The notes: generated by a model not told the origin, from the letters alone. Counted from the first letter of the stretch, positions 9,815-19,222 are shown. The stretch: 64,000 nt of DNA from Bryobacterales bacterium (GCA_003170295.1 PNAJ01000061.1:33630-97629); one strand, 5' to 3'. A program made the numbers and translations.

Positions 9815-10831
9815 ATGATTTCACTGAAAAGACTCCTCGCTCTGGACGATGCCGATGCCAAATCGAGCGTTCGCCTCGTGGGGTTGATTCTGGAGGCCGT
9901 CGGTTGCCATGCTGTCGAGTCCGACCCGATGGAGCGCCAGGAGTTCCAGGCGTCTCTGCGCAAGCTAAGCACGCAAATGGAACAATCCCCAAACGGTGCG
10001 GGTGCGCTGGTCCTGGTCGGGGAAGTCATCAAGACCATTGACATGTATAATCGTGGCGTCGAGCGCTCCCTCGGCGCACAAACGAAGGAACTGCAATCGA
10101 TCGTTTCTCTCTTCACTCGCTCGATGCTGCAAGTATCCAAAAGTAGCGCCGCCTCCGCGGCTAAGCTCCGTCAAATTGAACACCAGATCGAAAAATGCTC
10201 CCAGAGCGAAGACTTGCGAGCGTTAAAAACGCAGTTGGAAAAATCATTGGGGACTATCTGCGAGGAGGCAGCGGCACAAGAACGCCGCAGTGAGGAAATC
10301 AGTGAGCAACTACGGGAAACCATGAGTCGTCCGGAGGCTGCCGCCGCCCTGTCGGAAGCCGTCGCCGACTTCGACCTCGTCACCGGCTTACCCAACTTTC
10401 GCGCCGCGGAACAGGCGCTGCGGGTCGCGAGTGCCGCCGGCACCAGCACGTATGCCGTGCTTCTCTGCGTGGACCGCGTAGAGGTGATCAACAGCCGTTT
10501 CGGCTTCGCCGTCGGGGACCGCATCCTGATGCTTTTCGGACAACACCTGGCCCAGCGCCTTGCCCCAACAGACCGGCTCTTTCGTTGGCGGGGCCCGGGC
10601 TTTGTTGCTCTTATCGACCGCACTGGTCCGGAAATATCGATTCGCGCGGACGTTGCTCTCATGGTTGCTGCCCGACTGGAGCAGGAAATCGAACTCGGCG
10701 GCCGATCCGTACTCCTGCCCGTCACCGCGTCCTGGATGCTGACTGGCATCGCCAACTCCAGTCTGGAAAAGATCTCCCAGAAACTCGACGCATTCTCAGC
10801 AGCGCAGGCGGGCGGGTCCAAGAGCAACTAA
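9815..10831 (+). CDS. GGDEF-domain protein with degenerate active site
   Basis: About 338 residues. The first half is helical and probably coiled coil (AAKLRQIEHQIEKC...). The second half is a recognisable GGDEF domain (DLVTGLPNFRAAEQAL, FAVGDRILMLFGQHLAQRL). The catalytic signature, normally GGDEF or GGEEF, reads RGPGF inside DRLFRWRGPGFVALI, so cyclic-di-GMP synthesis is very unlikely. Such domains can act as nucleotide-binding or protein-interaction modules. The ATG at 9815 is chosen over an in-frame TTG at 9806; neither has a clear ribosome site. The PAS protein follows 12 nt later, suggesting a two-gene operon. Confidence 0.78.
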   Translation: MISLKRLLALDDADAKSSVRLVGLILEAVGCHAVESDPMERQEFQASLRKLSTQMEQSPNGAGALVLVGEVIKTIDMYNRGVERSLGAQTKELQSIVSLFTRSMLQVSKSSAASAAKLRQIEHQIEKCSQSEDLRALKTQLEKSLGTICEEAAAQERRSEEISEQLRETMSRPEAAAALSEAVADFDLVTGLPNFRAAEQALRVASAAGTSTYAVLLCVDRVEVINSRFGFAVGDRILMLFGQHLAQRLAPTDRLFRWRGPGFVALIDRTGPEISIRADVALMVAARLEQEIELGGRSVLLPVTASWMLTGIANSSLEKISQKLDAFSAAQAGGSKSN

Positions 10832-10843
10832 AGAGATAATACA

Positions 10844-11620
10844 ATGAACACGTCTATTGCTCTCATCCACAGCTTTGGTCAGGATCCAGACGAGCGCCGC
10901 CATCAGCTGTTCGAGGAAGCTCCGATCGCTTACCACGAAATCGATACCGACGGGGTGATCCGCGACGTGAATCGGGCTGAATGCCACCTGCTAGGATACG
11001 CGCCGGACGAATTGATCGGCCATCACGTTTGGGAATTTGTGGCTGCGGATCATCGCCAGGCTGCTCGCCATGCAATCGCCAGAAAAATCTCCCGCGAGCA
11101 GCAGTTAAGCGTGGTCACACGCGAATACCGCCGCTGCGACGGAAGCTACATATGGTTGGAGATTCACGAAAGGTTGATTGAGAATGCCGAGGGAGAGGTG
11201 GTCGGTATCCGGTCCGCTTTGCTCGATATTACGGAGCGTCGCCGGTTCGACACGGAAATCCAAAGGCAATACGACCGGATGAGATTTATGCTTCGGTCAT
11301 GGGTCAGGGCTATCGTTACTGCCGATCCTCTCGGGAATGTCGATTCCATGAATCCCGCCGCCGAGAAACTCACCGGGTGGCGGCAACAGGACGCTCTCGG
11401 ACGCCGCCTCGAAGAAGTTTGCAGCGTGCGCCAGGACGCTGACGAGCCAGTGGACCTAATGTCGTGCATTCTCGCGGAACCCGTGATGTCGAGCCGCATG
11501 CGCAAATCCGTCATCGTCGACCGGACCGGTGCGAACTACGAGGTAAGTTGGATGATCTCGTCCATCTGCAACGACGAAGATGTCATCGTCGGAGCCGTCC
11601 TGGTGATTGAAGAGCTTTAA
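10844..11620 (+). CDS. Tandem PAS-domain protein without output domain
   Basis: A 258-residue protein with two PAS domains. The first (residues ~20-135) shows LFEEAPIAYHEIDTDGVIRDVN, with a PAC-like tail ending in IRSALLDITERRR. The second (residues ~145-255) shows AIVTADPLGNVDSMNPAAEKLTGW. The protein ends just after the second PAS (VIEEL), where a kinase or GGDEF domain would normally start, so it is a sensor-only protein. It follows the degenerate GGDEF gene by 12 nt and converges with a two-component operon 17 nt away. It may pass a signal to a partner protein (inference). Confidence 0.8.
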   Translation: MNTSIALIHSFGQDPDERRHQLFEEAPIAYHEIDTDGVIRDVNRAECHLLGYAPDELIGHHVWEFVAADHRQAARHAIARKISREQQLSVVTREYRRCDGSYIWLEIHERLIENAEGEVVGIRSALLDITERRRFDTEIQRQYDRMRFMLRSWVRAIVTADPLGNVDSMNPAAEKLTGWRQQDALGRRLEEVCSVRQDADEPVDLMSCILAEPVMSSRMRKSVIVDRTGANYEVSWMISSICNDEDVIVGAVLVIEEL

Positions 11621-11637
11621 GTCGCGGTTTCCGGTGA

Positions 11638-12303
11638 TTACACCAGATTAGGGATCTTGATGATCTTCTTCTGGATTGCGTACTGCACCAGTTGCGCCTT
11701 ATTGTGAATGTCGAGCTTGCGCATCAAATTAAACTTGTGCGCCTCCACTGTTTTCACGCTCAGGTTCAGATCGCAGGCGATTTCTTTCACCGAATTTCCC
11801 TCCGCGAGCATCTTCAGCACTTCGCGTTCGCGCGTAGTGAGCGTTGCAAATCGCGGCAGACGGTTGGCGGATTTAATGCGGCTGCGGAAATCGTCGACCA
11901 GTTGCGAGAGCATGCGGGGGCTCAGATAACTGCCGCCGCGGCACACGTCGCGCACGGCCGCCACTAACTGCTGGCTCGGGCTGTCCTTCAATACATAGCC
12001 GCTGGCCCCTACTTCCATGCCTTCGACGAGATAGTCTTCGTCGTCGTACATGGTGAGGAAAAGGACCTTGGTTTCAGGGCGGTTCTTTTTGATCTGCCGC
12101 GTAGCTTCGAAGCTGCTCAGACCAGGCATGCCGATGTCCATCAGCACCACGTCTGGACGAGCTTCGTTGGCCTTGTCGACGGCGTCGCCGCCATTGGACG
12201 CTTCCCCAACCACTTCCATATCGGTCTCCGCCGAGATGAGGGTCCGGATTCCTTGACGGAATAAGGTGTGATCGTCCGCGAGCATGATTCGAATCTTCGC
12301 CAT
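11638..12303 (-). CDS. NarL/FixJ-family response regulator
   Basis: A 221-residue regulator. The receiver domain (residues 1-120) has the acidic pair ADD near the start, the phospho-acceptor in DVVLMDIGMPG and the conserved Lys in YVLKDSPS. The C-terminal LuxR-type helix-turn-helix (residues ~155-210) reads LTTREREVLKMLAEGNSVKE and SVKTVEAHKFNLMRKL. It lies 36 nt downstream of the histidine kinase gene and is the obvious partner. Target genes are not evident from the window. Confidence 0.93.
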   Translation of the reverse strand: MAKIRIMLADDHTLFRQGIRTLISAETDMEVVGEASNGGDAVDKANEARPDVVLMDIGMPGLSSFEATRQIKKNRPETKVLFLTMYDDEDYLVEGMEVGASGYVLKDSPSQQLVAAVRDVCRGGSYLSPRMLSQLVDDFRSRIKSANRLPRFATLTTREREVLKMLAEGNSVKEIACDLNLSVKTVEAHKFNLMRKLDIHNKAQLVQYAIQKKIIKIPNLV

Positions 12304-12339
12304 AATCGTTTTGCCTGACTTCTCTCTGAGGGACCCACC

Positions 12340-13950
12340 TTAGGTGATTTGCCTCTGTTTTGCTATCGGCAGTTCTATGGAAATCTTTGTACCCTTCTTA
12401 GTGCCTTCCATCCGGCTTTCCACATAGAACTCGCCGCCCAAAAGTGCTACTCGCTCTCGCATGCCGGACAAACCGAACGATTCCCGTTTGGCCAATGCCT
12501 CCTGCACGTTGAAGCCGACCCCGTTATCCTCGACAATCAGCCTCAGCCTTCCATCGGCGGATGCAAGGGAAATGTTTACATTGGTCGCCGAGGAGTGTTT
12601 GCCAATGTTGTTGAAACATTCCTGTACTAATCGATACGAAATGATCTCCAGTTGCTGCGGCAGGACACCCATTTTGGAAAGTTGCAGCTTCACGCGGCAT
12701 GTTTGTAGCCGCTGAAACCGGTTTACAAGCTGCCGGAGCGCGGCGCCTAACCCCAATTGTTCCAGCACGGCCGGACTCAACGCGGAGATCAGGCGACGCA
12801 TTTCGAGAATGGTTCGCTCGGTTAAGTCTCGCGCCTCCCGCAGCTTTCCCCGCATCTCGCCTTCACTTTCCGGTAGCGCTTGCTCGATCAACTCGATCTG
12901 CAAACGGATGCACAGCAGGCTCTGCCCCGCTTCGTCGTGAAGCTCGCGCGAGATGCGGCGGCGCTCCATCTCCTCCACATGCAACATATGCTCGGCAAGA
13001 CGGCGAACTTGCTCTTCTCTCTGCGCCAGATCTTCCATCAGACGGGCCTTTTCGGCGGCCATCAGGCAGCGCTCCGCGGCGGCTGCCAGCAGTTCCTGTT
13101 CGCGCGGCAGCCACTCGTAAGGCTTCGTGAACCCGAACTGCATCACGCCCGCCGTACGCCCGTCCGCTGCCAGGGGGATCGACCAGCAGGACTGGAAACG
13201 AGCATGCCACGTGCCGTCCAGCATGACGCTGGAGCTCAGCGCTTCGCCCGAAAGATGCCTCGGTTTTGATAGCTTCTTGGTAAGTCCCGGCTGGTTGGGT
13301 ACCGAAAGATCCGCCGCCTTCGGTGTTCCCGCTCTGAGAACCCATGCCGTGGACTCGTCGTTCAGCATGTACAGACGGCCCGCGTCGGCGCGGCAAACAT
13401 GCACCAGCGAATCGAGAAAACGCCGCAACAGCTCGTCGAGATTGCGCGATTCCAGCTCGACTCGGAACAGTTCGTAGAATGCCTGCGTCTCCGCTTCGCG
13501 CACCTGATAATACGCGTTGTTCAACGTCAGGATGACGCAAAAGTGAAGCTGCTCCCGTACCCACTGAAAATTAGAGTTTTCATCCGGGTTCAACGTTTCA
13601 AGCACCGGAGAGAGGATCTGGTCGTACTCTTCCAGAGCCTCCAGGATCGCGCTCGGCGGTAGGTTGAGCTTCGCGAGTCTTCGCCCGTTGTACTCCACCT
13701 GTTCGATGAATTTGAGCGGCGGCTGGCCTCGCGAGAGAATCCGTGCGGCAGCACCAGGAGTGATAGCCGCCAGCGCCAGGCGTTGCCTGGGCTCGAACTC
13801 GAGTTTCCGCAGCCGGTTTAGGAATTTGCGATCGATCTTGTCGGTATGGGGCTCCAGCAACACCGCCAGGCGATGCAGATGGACGCGTAACTGGTCGCTT
13901 AATACATCGGCCGCATCGGCCAATTCGGGCGAAATCTGCTCCGTCTGCAC
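12340..13950 (-). CDS. Soluble GAF-containing sensor histidine kinase (HisKA_3)
   Basis: A 536-residue kinase with no membrane segment. The N-terminal ~160 residues are helical and not assigned. A GAF-like domain follows (FLDSLVHVCRADAGRLYMLN through the region ending near residue 310), then a HisKA_3 dimerisation/phosphoacceptor segment (RRRISRELHDEAGQSL) and a HATPase_c domain with VQECFNNIGKHSSA, VEDNGVGF and GLSGMRERV. It is a NarX/DegS-type kinase paired with the following NarL-type regulator. A cytoplasmic signal sensed by GAF or the N-terminal region is likely. Confidence 0.92.
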   Translation of the reverse strand: MQTEQISPELADAADVLSDQLRVHLHRLAVLLEPHTDKIDRKFLNRLRKLEFEPRQRLALAAITPGAAARILSRGQPPLKFIEQVEYNGRRLAKLNLPPSAILEALEEYDQILSPVLETLNPDENSNFQWVREQLHFCVILTLNNAYYQVREAETQAFYELFRVELESRNLDELLRRFLDSLVHVCRADAGRLYMLNDESTAWVLRAGTPKAADLSVPNQPGLTKKLSKPRHLSGEALSSSVMLDGTWHARFQSCWSIPLAADGRTAGVMQFGFTKPYEWLPREQELLAAAAERCLMAAEKARLMEDLAQREEQVRRLAEHMLHVEEMERRRISRELHDEAGQSLLCIRLQIELIEQALPESEGEMRGKLREARDLTERTILEMRRLISALSPAVLEQLGLGAALRQLVNRFQRLQTCRVKLQLSKMGVLPQQLEIISYRLVQECFNNIGKHSSATNVNISLASADGRLRLIVEDNGVGFNVQEALAKRESFGLSGMRERVALLGGEFYVESRMEGTKKGTKISIELPIAKQRQIT

Positions 13951-13969
13951 ATCCGGTACTATCGGCGGA

Positions 13970-15157
13970 CTAAGGGGTTCTCATTAGTACTGTCACTACG
14001 TCGTTTTGCCCGCTCGCAACCGCCAGATCGAGCGCGGTCTTGCCATTTTTATCCTTCAGCGCAGGGTTCGATCCGCGCGCGAGCAGCGATTCGACAACGT
14101 CGCGCCTTCCCCACGACGCGGCCCGCGCTAGCGGTGTCTGGGCGTCATTATCTCTGGCGTCGATCTCCGCTCCGTGTTTCATTAGAGCCTCAGCGACCGC
14201 GCAATTGCCGGCCAGCGCGGCATCGTGCAGTGCAGTCGCGCCCTCGGCATTGCGAGCATTCACGTCGGCCTTGTGGGCGATCAATAATTCAACGATTTCG
14301 ACGTGCCCTTTCAGCGCCGCATCGTGGATAAGTGTCGTCGACCCAAGGGGCCCCATGCGGTCGAGCAGCAGAGCTACTACATCGGTCTGACCGCGCATCA
14401 CCGCGTCGCGCAACGCCCGCGCAGTCTCCAGTTTCGCGCCTTTTTCGATGAGCAGATCTACCATGCGTACCTGGCGGTAATGCAGCGCGTCATCGAGCGG
14501 TGTCGACCCGTCCTTGTCGGGCGCGTCGATTCTTGCGCCAGCCGCCAGCAATAGCGAGGCGACATCGGTGTGACCTTTCACGCAGGCGGCATGCAGCGGC
14601 GTTACCCCGTTCCGCGGATTCGCGCTTTTCGCATCGCCGCCCTTGGCGATCAGCAGCCGAACCATCTCCGTTTCGCCGCGCCACGCCGCCTCCTCGATGG
14701 GAGTGGACCCGCCTTCATCGCGGACATTCACGTCCGCTCCGCGCGCGATCAGCAGCGTCGCGATTCGGCCTTCCCCGCGTCGCGCCGCCAGATGCAATGG
14801 CGTCGCACCGAAGCTATTCGAGTTTATATCGGCTCCATGGGTGAGCAAGACCTCGACCACGTCGAAGCGGTTCATCAGGACTGCGTAATTGAGCGGCGTC
14901 GATTGTCCTTCGGAGTGACGCGCATTCACGTCGCCGCCCGCTCGAATCAGGTATTCGACGATCTCCACCTCGCCCGCCCACGCCGCGTCGTGCAGAGCCG
15001 TGCCACCCAGGGAATCCCGCCCGTTGACTGGAGTGCCGCTCGCGATCAGCGACTCCACCGTCTTCAAATCGCCCGCACGCGCGGCACGATGCAGTTCCTC
15101 GACGCTCGGCGTTTGTGCCAGCAACAGCTCGGCAAACGCGAACAGCAAGCGCCGCAT
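13970..15157 (-). CDS. Secreted ankyrin-repeat protein
   Basis: A 395-residue protein with a short signal peptide (MRRLLFAFAELLLAQ) and about ten to eleven ankyrin repeats of ~33 residues covering the rest (GGTALHDAAWAGEVEIVEYL, GATPLHLAARRGEG, and similar). It has no other domain. Export suggests a periplasmic or outer-surface interaction role; partner unknown. It lies between the TlpA-like gene (10 nt upstream) and the histidine kinase gene (19 nt downstream) on the same strand, so it probably belongs to one transcription unit with them. Confidence 0.9.
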   Translation of the reverse strand: MRRLLFAFAELLLAQTPSVEELHRAARAGDLKTVESLIASGTPVNGRDSLGGTALHDAAWAGEVEIVEYLIRAGGDVNARHSEGQSTPLNYAVLMNRFDVVEVLLTHGADINSNSFGATPLHLAARRGEGRIATLLIARGADVNVRDEGGSTPIEEAAWRGETEMVRLLIAKGGDAKSANPRNGVTPLHAACVKGHTDVASLLLAAGARIDAPDKDGSTPLDDALHYRQVRMVDLLIEKGAKLETARALRDAVMRGQTDVVALLLDRMGPLGSTTLIHDAALKGHVEIVELLIAHKADVNARNAEGATALHDAALAGNCAVAEALMKHGAEIDARDNDAQTPLARAASWGRRDVVESLLARGSNPALKDKNGKTALDLAVASGQNDVVTVLMRTP

Positions 15158-15167
15158 GAAGACACCT

Positions 15168-15683
15168 CTACTTCTTATTCAACACCTGATCGAGTTCCGC
15201 TAGGAATCCCGGTGTCTCGATGGCGAGTTGGCTCCAGTCCCGCACAATAATCCCATTCGGATCGATCGCGAACAAGTGTGGCGTGTCGAAGCCGGGAGTG
15301 GCAGGCGTCGCCTTGAAATACGCAACCGCAACCTGACTTGAGTCGAACACAATCGGTGAAGTTGTTCGGGTCTCGACGGCGTATCGCGTGACTGTTGCTT
15401 GATTGTCAGGAGGAAGAACGATCGAAAGGACCGCGACCTTCCCCCCGGATCTCGCCATCACCCCCTCCAGCTTCTTCGACAGTTCCTTGCAGTGTGGACA
15501 ATCGGTCTTCATGAAATCGAGCAGCAGCCATCGCCCGCGGTAATCGAGAATATCGTGTTGCTGGAGTCTGGCATCGGGCAACGAAAAACTCGGTGCCCTT
15601 CGCCCGGAAAGGCCCTGGTTGGCCAAAGGCTGGCCCGTCAAAAAAAGTGCCGCGCATGTTAGCGCCGCTGAAAACTTAAGCAT
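15168..15683 (-). CDS. TlpA-like periplasmic thioredoxin-fold protein
   Basis: A 171-residue exported redoxin. A signal peptide (MLKFSAALTCAALFLTGQPL) is followed by a thioredoxin/AhpC-TSA fold with RAPSFSLPDARL and the redox motif DCPHCKELS (CXXC). The later segment TPGFDTPHLFAIDPNG contains the cis-Pro loop region. It is probably a disulfide reductase or cytochrome-maturation type thioredoxin, but the partner cannot be told. Spacing of 10-12 nt to both neighbours supports cotranscription. Confidence 0.85.
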   Translation of the reverse strand: MLKFSAALTCAALFLTGQPLANQGLSGRRAPSFSLPDARLQQHDILDYRGRWLLLDFMKTDCPHCKELSKKLEGVMARSGGKVAVLSIVLPPDNQATVTRYAVETRTTSPIVFDSSQVAVAYFKATPATPGFDTPHLFAIDPNGIIVRDWSQLAIETPGFLAELDQVLNKK

Positions 15684-15695
15684 CTGCCCAACGTA

Positions 15696-16460
15696 TCATT
15701 TTGCCTTCTTAGGGGCAAGATTCTTCGGGACAATTTGTATCTCGAACAACTTCGGCCACCACTTTCCCGTGACGAACAACCTCCTTCCGGCCGCGTCATA
15801 GGCGATCCCGTTCAGTACATCCACCCGCGTCTTGCGGTCGTCATCCGTCAGCAGGCCAGCCAGATTCACCCGTCCCAGAACCTTTCCATCGACCGGGGAA
15901 ATGCGCAGCATCTGGTTCGTTTCCCAGACATTGGCGTAAATCTCGCCCGTCACCCACTCGAGCTCGTTCACTCTCTCGATCGGTCCCGCATCGTCATGCA
16001 CCGTAATACGCCTTTTTTCGCGAAGCGTCGCCCCATCCCACACCCGTATCTGCGCAGAGCCGTCGTCCATGTAAATCTGCCTGCCGTCGTTGGTGAGCCC
16101 CCACCCCTCGCCCACATAAATGAACGTCCGCTTCTCGCGCATCGAAGCCAAATCGTACACGAACCCCAACTGCGTTCGATAGGTCAATTGTACGATCTCC
16201 TGATTGAGAATCGTGATACCCTCGCCGAACAGATGCGGCGCCAGCTTCATTTCCTGCACCACTTCGCCGGTTTCAAGCTTCATCTTTCTCAGCACCGAAT
16301 GCCCTTCCTCGCCGGTGCTTTCGTAAAGGTATCCACCGCGAAATTCCAGGCCCTCCGTAAACGAGGTACGATCGTGCGGATACACGTGGATCACTTTGTA
16401 TCCGTACTCCGGAGTCGCCGCTGTCAGGATCCACGCACACAGCAATAGCCTCAAGATCAC
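15696..16460 (-). CDS. Glutaminyl-peptide cyclotransferase (glutamine cyclotransferase)
   Basis: A 254-residue exported protein of the plant/bacterial glutamine cyclotransferase family, a five-bladed propeller that forms N-terminal pyroglutamate. Signal peptide at residues 1-16, then the family hallmark [14 protein letters not shown], with [25 protein letters not shown] and [27 protein letters not shown]. The length fits the family. Its ATG overlaps the stop of mtnA by 4 nt. The substrate is presumably exported proteins or peptides with N-terminal Gln. Confidence 0.9.
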   Translation of the reverse strand: MILRLLLCAWILTAATPEYGYKVIHVYPHDRTSFTEGLEFRGGYLYESTGEEGHSVLRKMKLETGEVVQEMKLAPHLFGEGITILNQEIVQLTYRTQLGFVYDLASMREKRTFIYVGEGWGLTNDGRQIYMDDGSAQIRVWDGATLREKRRITVHDDAGPIERVNELEWVTGEIYANVWETNQMLRISPVDGKVLGRVNLAGLLTDDDRKTRVDVLNGIAYDAAGRRLFVTGKWWPKLFEIQIVPKNLAPKKAK

Positions 16461-17473
16461 GACTTCGCCTCAGCCAGCCGCCGTAGCGATTCTTCATACG
16501 GCGCGCGCGCCACGCCGCGTTCCGAGATGATCGCGGTCACGTACCGCGCAGGCGTCACATCGAAAGCCGGATTCTCGACTGCGATATTTTCAGGCGCCAC
16601 GGGCACTCCGAATACATGCGTCACCTCCTCGGCCGACCTCTGCTCGATCGGAATCGAATCACCTGATTCGAGAGTCAGGTCAAACGTCGACACCGGTGCC
16701 GCCACATAGAACGGCACGTTGTTTTCTTTCGCCAGCACCGCGAGCGAATACGTGCCGATCTTGTTCGCGACGTCGCCGTTAGCCGCGATGCGGTCCGCGC
16801 CCACCACCACGCAGCCGATCCTTCCGGAGTGCAGAAAATGACCCGCCATGTTGTCCGTGATCAGCGTCGTCGGAATGCCGTCCTGCTGCAGTTCCCACGC
16901 CGTCAATCGCGCACCTTGCAAAAACGGCCGCGTCTCATCCGCGAACACGTCGATGTTTTTCCCCGCCTCCGCAGCCGCGCGAATTACCCCGAGAGCGGTG
17001 CCGTATCCAGCCGTTGCCAGCGCTCCCGCATTGCAGTGGGTCAACACCGTCTTGCCGTCGGGCACGAGTGCGGCGCCATGTTTCCCCATCGCTCGGCAGA
17101 TCGCGATATCGTCGAGCCGTATCTTTTTCGCTTCCTCAATCATGCGCCGCACCAGTTCCTCGCGTGGCACGCCCTTCAGCGACGCCCGCAGCGTGCGCAT
17201 CCGATCGATCGCCCAGAATAGATTCACGGCCGTTGGCCGCGTGCTCGCCAGCGTTTCGCACACCCTCTCGAAATCCGCGTCTTCCTGTACCCCCAGTGCC
17301 ACGCCCATTGCCGCCGCGACGCCAATCGCCGGAGCCCCGCGAATCACCATGGAGCGAATCGCCACTGCCACTTCCACGTAACTGCGGCAGGTCACAAACA
17401 CCTGCTCCCTCGGCAGCCGCGTCTGATCGATCATCACCACGCCCGCATCGGTCCATTCAATAGTTTCGACCAT
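16457..17473 (-). CDS. mtnA: S-methyl-5-thioribose-1-phosphate isomerase
   Basis: A 338-residue MtnA of the methionine salvage pathway, converting methylthioribose-1-phosphate to methylthioribulose-1-phosphate. Visible motifs include the [13 protein letters not shown] phosphate-binding segment, the catalytic Cys in [19 protein letters not shown] and the catalytic Asp in [20 protein letters not shown]. Length is normal and there is no eIF2B-like extension. It appears to be the first gene of a minus-strand series with the glutamine cyclotransferase, TlpA-like, ankyrin and two-component genes. No SAM riboswitch was recognised upstream. Confidence 0.95.
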   Translation of the reverse strand: MVETIEWTDAGVVMIDQTRLPREQVFVTCRSYVEVAVAIRSMVIRGAPAIGVAAAMGVALGVQEDADFERVCETLASTRPTAVNLFWAIDRMRTLRASLKGVPREELVRRMIEEAKKIRLDDIAICRAMGKHGAALVPDGKTVLTHCNAGALATAGYGTALGVIRAAAEAGKNIDVFADETRPFLQGARLTAWELQQDGIPTTLITDNMAGHFLHSGRIGCVVVGADRIAANGDVANKIGTYSLAVLAKENNVPFYVAAPVSTFDLTLESGDSIPIEQRSAEEVTHVFGVPVAPENIAVENPAFDVTPARYVTAIISERGVARAPYEESLRRLAEAKS

Positions 17474-17502
17474 GAATTCTTATTCTCGCATTGCCTTGTC
17501 TG

Positions 17503-17566
17503 GCCGCTCCCTAAACTTCGTGGTTCGCGCTCATCTTGACACTGAACCGCGACCGTCAGGGAGCGG
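17503..17566. repeat. Dispersed inverted repeat, copy 1 (CCGCTCCCT family)
   Basis: Imperfect palindrome in the gap between mtnA and folP. The left arm starts CCGCTCCCT and continues to GGTTCGCGCTCA. The right arm is ACTGAACCGCGACCGTCAGGGAGCGG. The right arm recurs nearly unchanged in three other intergenic gaps (near 29.5, 36.5 and 55.3 kb). Confidence 0.7.
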
Positions 17567-17595
17567 ACAGACGCCTCACTGCTACTCTAAAACCA

Positions 17596-18501
17596 GTGAC
17601 CCGCAAGCGATTCGAATGGAAACTCCGCGACCGTACTCTCAACTTGGGGGATCGTACCGTGATTTTCGGCGTGCTCAACCTCACGCCCGATTCTTTTTCC
17701 GACGGCGGAACCTACCAGGACCCCGACCGCGCCTTCGCCCGAGCAGTCGAGCTTGAAGAACTGGGCGCGGACGTAATCGACATCGGCGCGGAATCCACGC
17801 GTCCCGGCTCTGCGCGTATTTCCGAGGCCGAAGAACTCCGCCGCCTCGTTCCCGTGCTCAAGCGCCTGCGTGGAAAATTGTCCGTCCCCATCTCCGTCGA
17901 TACGTACAAAGCAAGCGTTGCGGAAAAAGCCTTTGAGTTTGGCGTAGAGATTATCAACGATCCCAGCGCACTCACCTTCGACGCCGACCTCGCCCGCAAA
18001 GTTGCGAACGCCAATGCCGGTCTGGTCCTCAATCATATGCGCGGCACTCCCGAAACCTGGGCCAAATTGCCGCCTCTCAAGGATCTGATCCGCACCGTTC
18101 GATCGGAGCTTGAAGCCGCAGCGCATCGCGCGACACTCTCGGGAGTCGATCGAAAGCGCATCGTCGCCGACCCCGGCCTCGGCTTTGGCAAGCGACGCGA
18201 GCAGAATTCCGAGATCCTGGCGCAGCTTGGCGAACTCGCCCGCCTCGAACTGCCAATCCTGGTCGGCCCGTCGCGCAAGCATTTCGTCGCTAAGGAATCG
18301 ACGGACGCAACGGAGTTCGCCACCGCCGCCGCCGTTACCGCCGCGGTTTTGAACGGCGCGCACATGGTCCGCGTTCACGATGTGAAGGCCATGAGGGCCG
18401 TGGTGGAGGTGGCTGACGAAATCGTGCGTGCCGACCCTGCTAACGCTTCTGACAAACCGGACAGTAATGTGTCCCACGGCTCGCTACGACGGCCTTCTTA
18501 A
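17596..18501 (+). CDS. folP: Dihydropteroate synthase
   Basis: A 301-residue DHPS if started at the GTG of VTRKRFEWKL; the ORF-track start is 60 nt earlier and lies inside a dispersed repeat, so it is not favoured. The enzyme condenses para-aminobenzoate with dihydropterin pyrophosphate in folate synthesis. All main motifs are present: GVLNLTPDSFSDGG, DIGAESTRPGS, INDPSAL, LNHMRGTPETW, DPGLGFGKR, VGPSRKHFV and VRVHDVKAMR. No clear ribosome site is seen and a -10-like TACTCT lies 7 nt before the GTG. The 3' end overlaps mutM on the opposite strand by 62 nt. Confidence 0.93.
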   Translation: MTRKRFEWKLRDRTLNLGDRTVIFGVLNLTPDSFSDGGTYQDPDRAFARAVELEELGADVIDIGAESTRPGSARISEAEELRRLVPVLKRLRGKLSVPISVDTYKASVAEKAFEFGVEIINDPSALTFDADLARKVANANAGLVLNHMRGTPETWAKLPPLKDLIRTVRSELEAAAHRATLSGVDRKRIVADPGLGFGKRREQNSEILAQLGELARLELPILVGPSRKHFVAKESTDATEFATAAAVTAAVLNGAHMVRVHDVKAMRAVVEVADEIVRADPANASDKPDSNVSHGSLRRPS

Positions 18502-19222
18502 TCGCTGTGCCGCAGATCACGCAGGGCTCACCCTTGCGACCATAGACGCGATGCATCATCTGAAAATTGCCGCGATTCCCATCCGCGTCCACGTAATCGG
18601 AAATCGACGACCCGCGATGTTCGATCGCCAGCGTCAGGATGTCGACCATCGCCTGATGCATCCTCGCAACGCGTGGCGCGCTCAATCTCGACGCCTGTGC
18701 CAGCGGATGAATCCCGGATGCAAATAGCATCTCGTCGACATAAATGTTCCCAAGTCCCGCGATGAACGCTTGATTCAACAGCAGCGGTTTCACCCGCGTC
18801 TTCCGAGCGCGCAAGCGTTTTGAAAACTCCGCAAGCCCAACCAGCAGCGGCTCCGGTCCCAACTTCGCGACGCGCGTACTTCCCCACTCGATCCGCCCAA
18901 ACTGCCGCGGATCGTCGTACAGCAACACTCCATCGTCCAAAGTAAAAACTCCATGCGTGTGCACTGTGGCGACGCCCGATACCAGCAGCTTTCCTGTCAT
19001 ACCCAGGTGCACCGCGAGCGCCCCATCATCAAAAGCGATGACGATGAACTTGCCCCGCCGCGTAACGGATTCAATGCGCCGCCCGCCAACCCTCCGAGCC
19101 AGCTTCGCCCGGTTCCCCGGCGTCACGAAGCGCGAAGTGAATTGCGCCGAGATAATGCGCCGCCCCACCAAATAAGGACCCAGCGTACGAACCACGGTCT
19201 CGACTTCAGGTAATTCAGGCAC
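18440..19222 (-). CDS. mutM: Formamidopyrimidine-DNA glycosylase
   Basis: A 260-residue Fpg/MutM, which removes 8-oxoguanine and formamidopyrimidines. It starts with GTG, giving MPELPEVETVVR with the catalytic Pro and Glu right after the initiator. HLGMTGKLLV and GNIYVDEMLFASGIHP follow, and the C-terminal zinc finger is complete (CVICGTAIKK...CPVCQKR). The GTG shares its G with the TAG stop of the Rieske gene (TAGTG), so the two are coupled. It ends in a convergent overlap with folP. Confidence 0.95.
   Translation of the reverse strand: MPELPEVETVVRTLGPYLVGRRIISAQFTSRFVTPGNRAKLARRVGGRRIESVTRRGKFIVIAFDDGALAVHLGMTGKLLVSGVATVHTHGVFTLDDGVLLYDDPRQFGRIEWGSTRVAKLGPEPLLVGLAEFSKRLRARKTRVKPLLLNQAFIAGLGNIYVDEMLFASGIHPLAQASRLSAPRVARMHQAMVDILTLAIEHRGSSISDYVDADGNRGNFQMMHRVYGRKGEPCVICGTAIKKAVVASRGTHYCPVCQKR

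Noticed and set aside
12863-13564. 233-aa minus-strand ORF inside the histidine kinase gene
   Set aside because: Alternate frame of the kinase gene, Gly/Arg/Ser-rich, no domain.
17474-17595. Possible SAM riboswitch near mtnA
   Set aside because: The gap holds the dispersed palindrome; no SAM-riboswitch-like core was recognised and it is too short once the repeat is excluded.
17587-18477. 296-aa minus-strand ORF opposite folP
   Set aside because: Shadow frame; DHPS motifs are on the plus strand.
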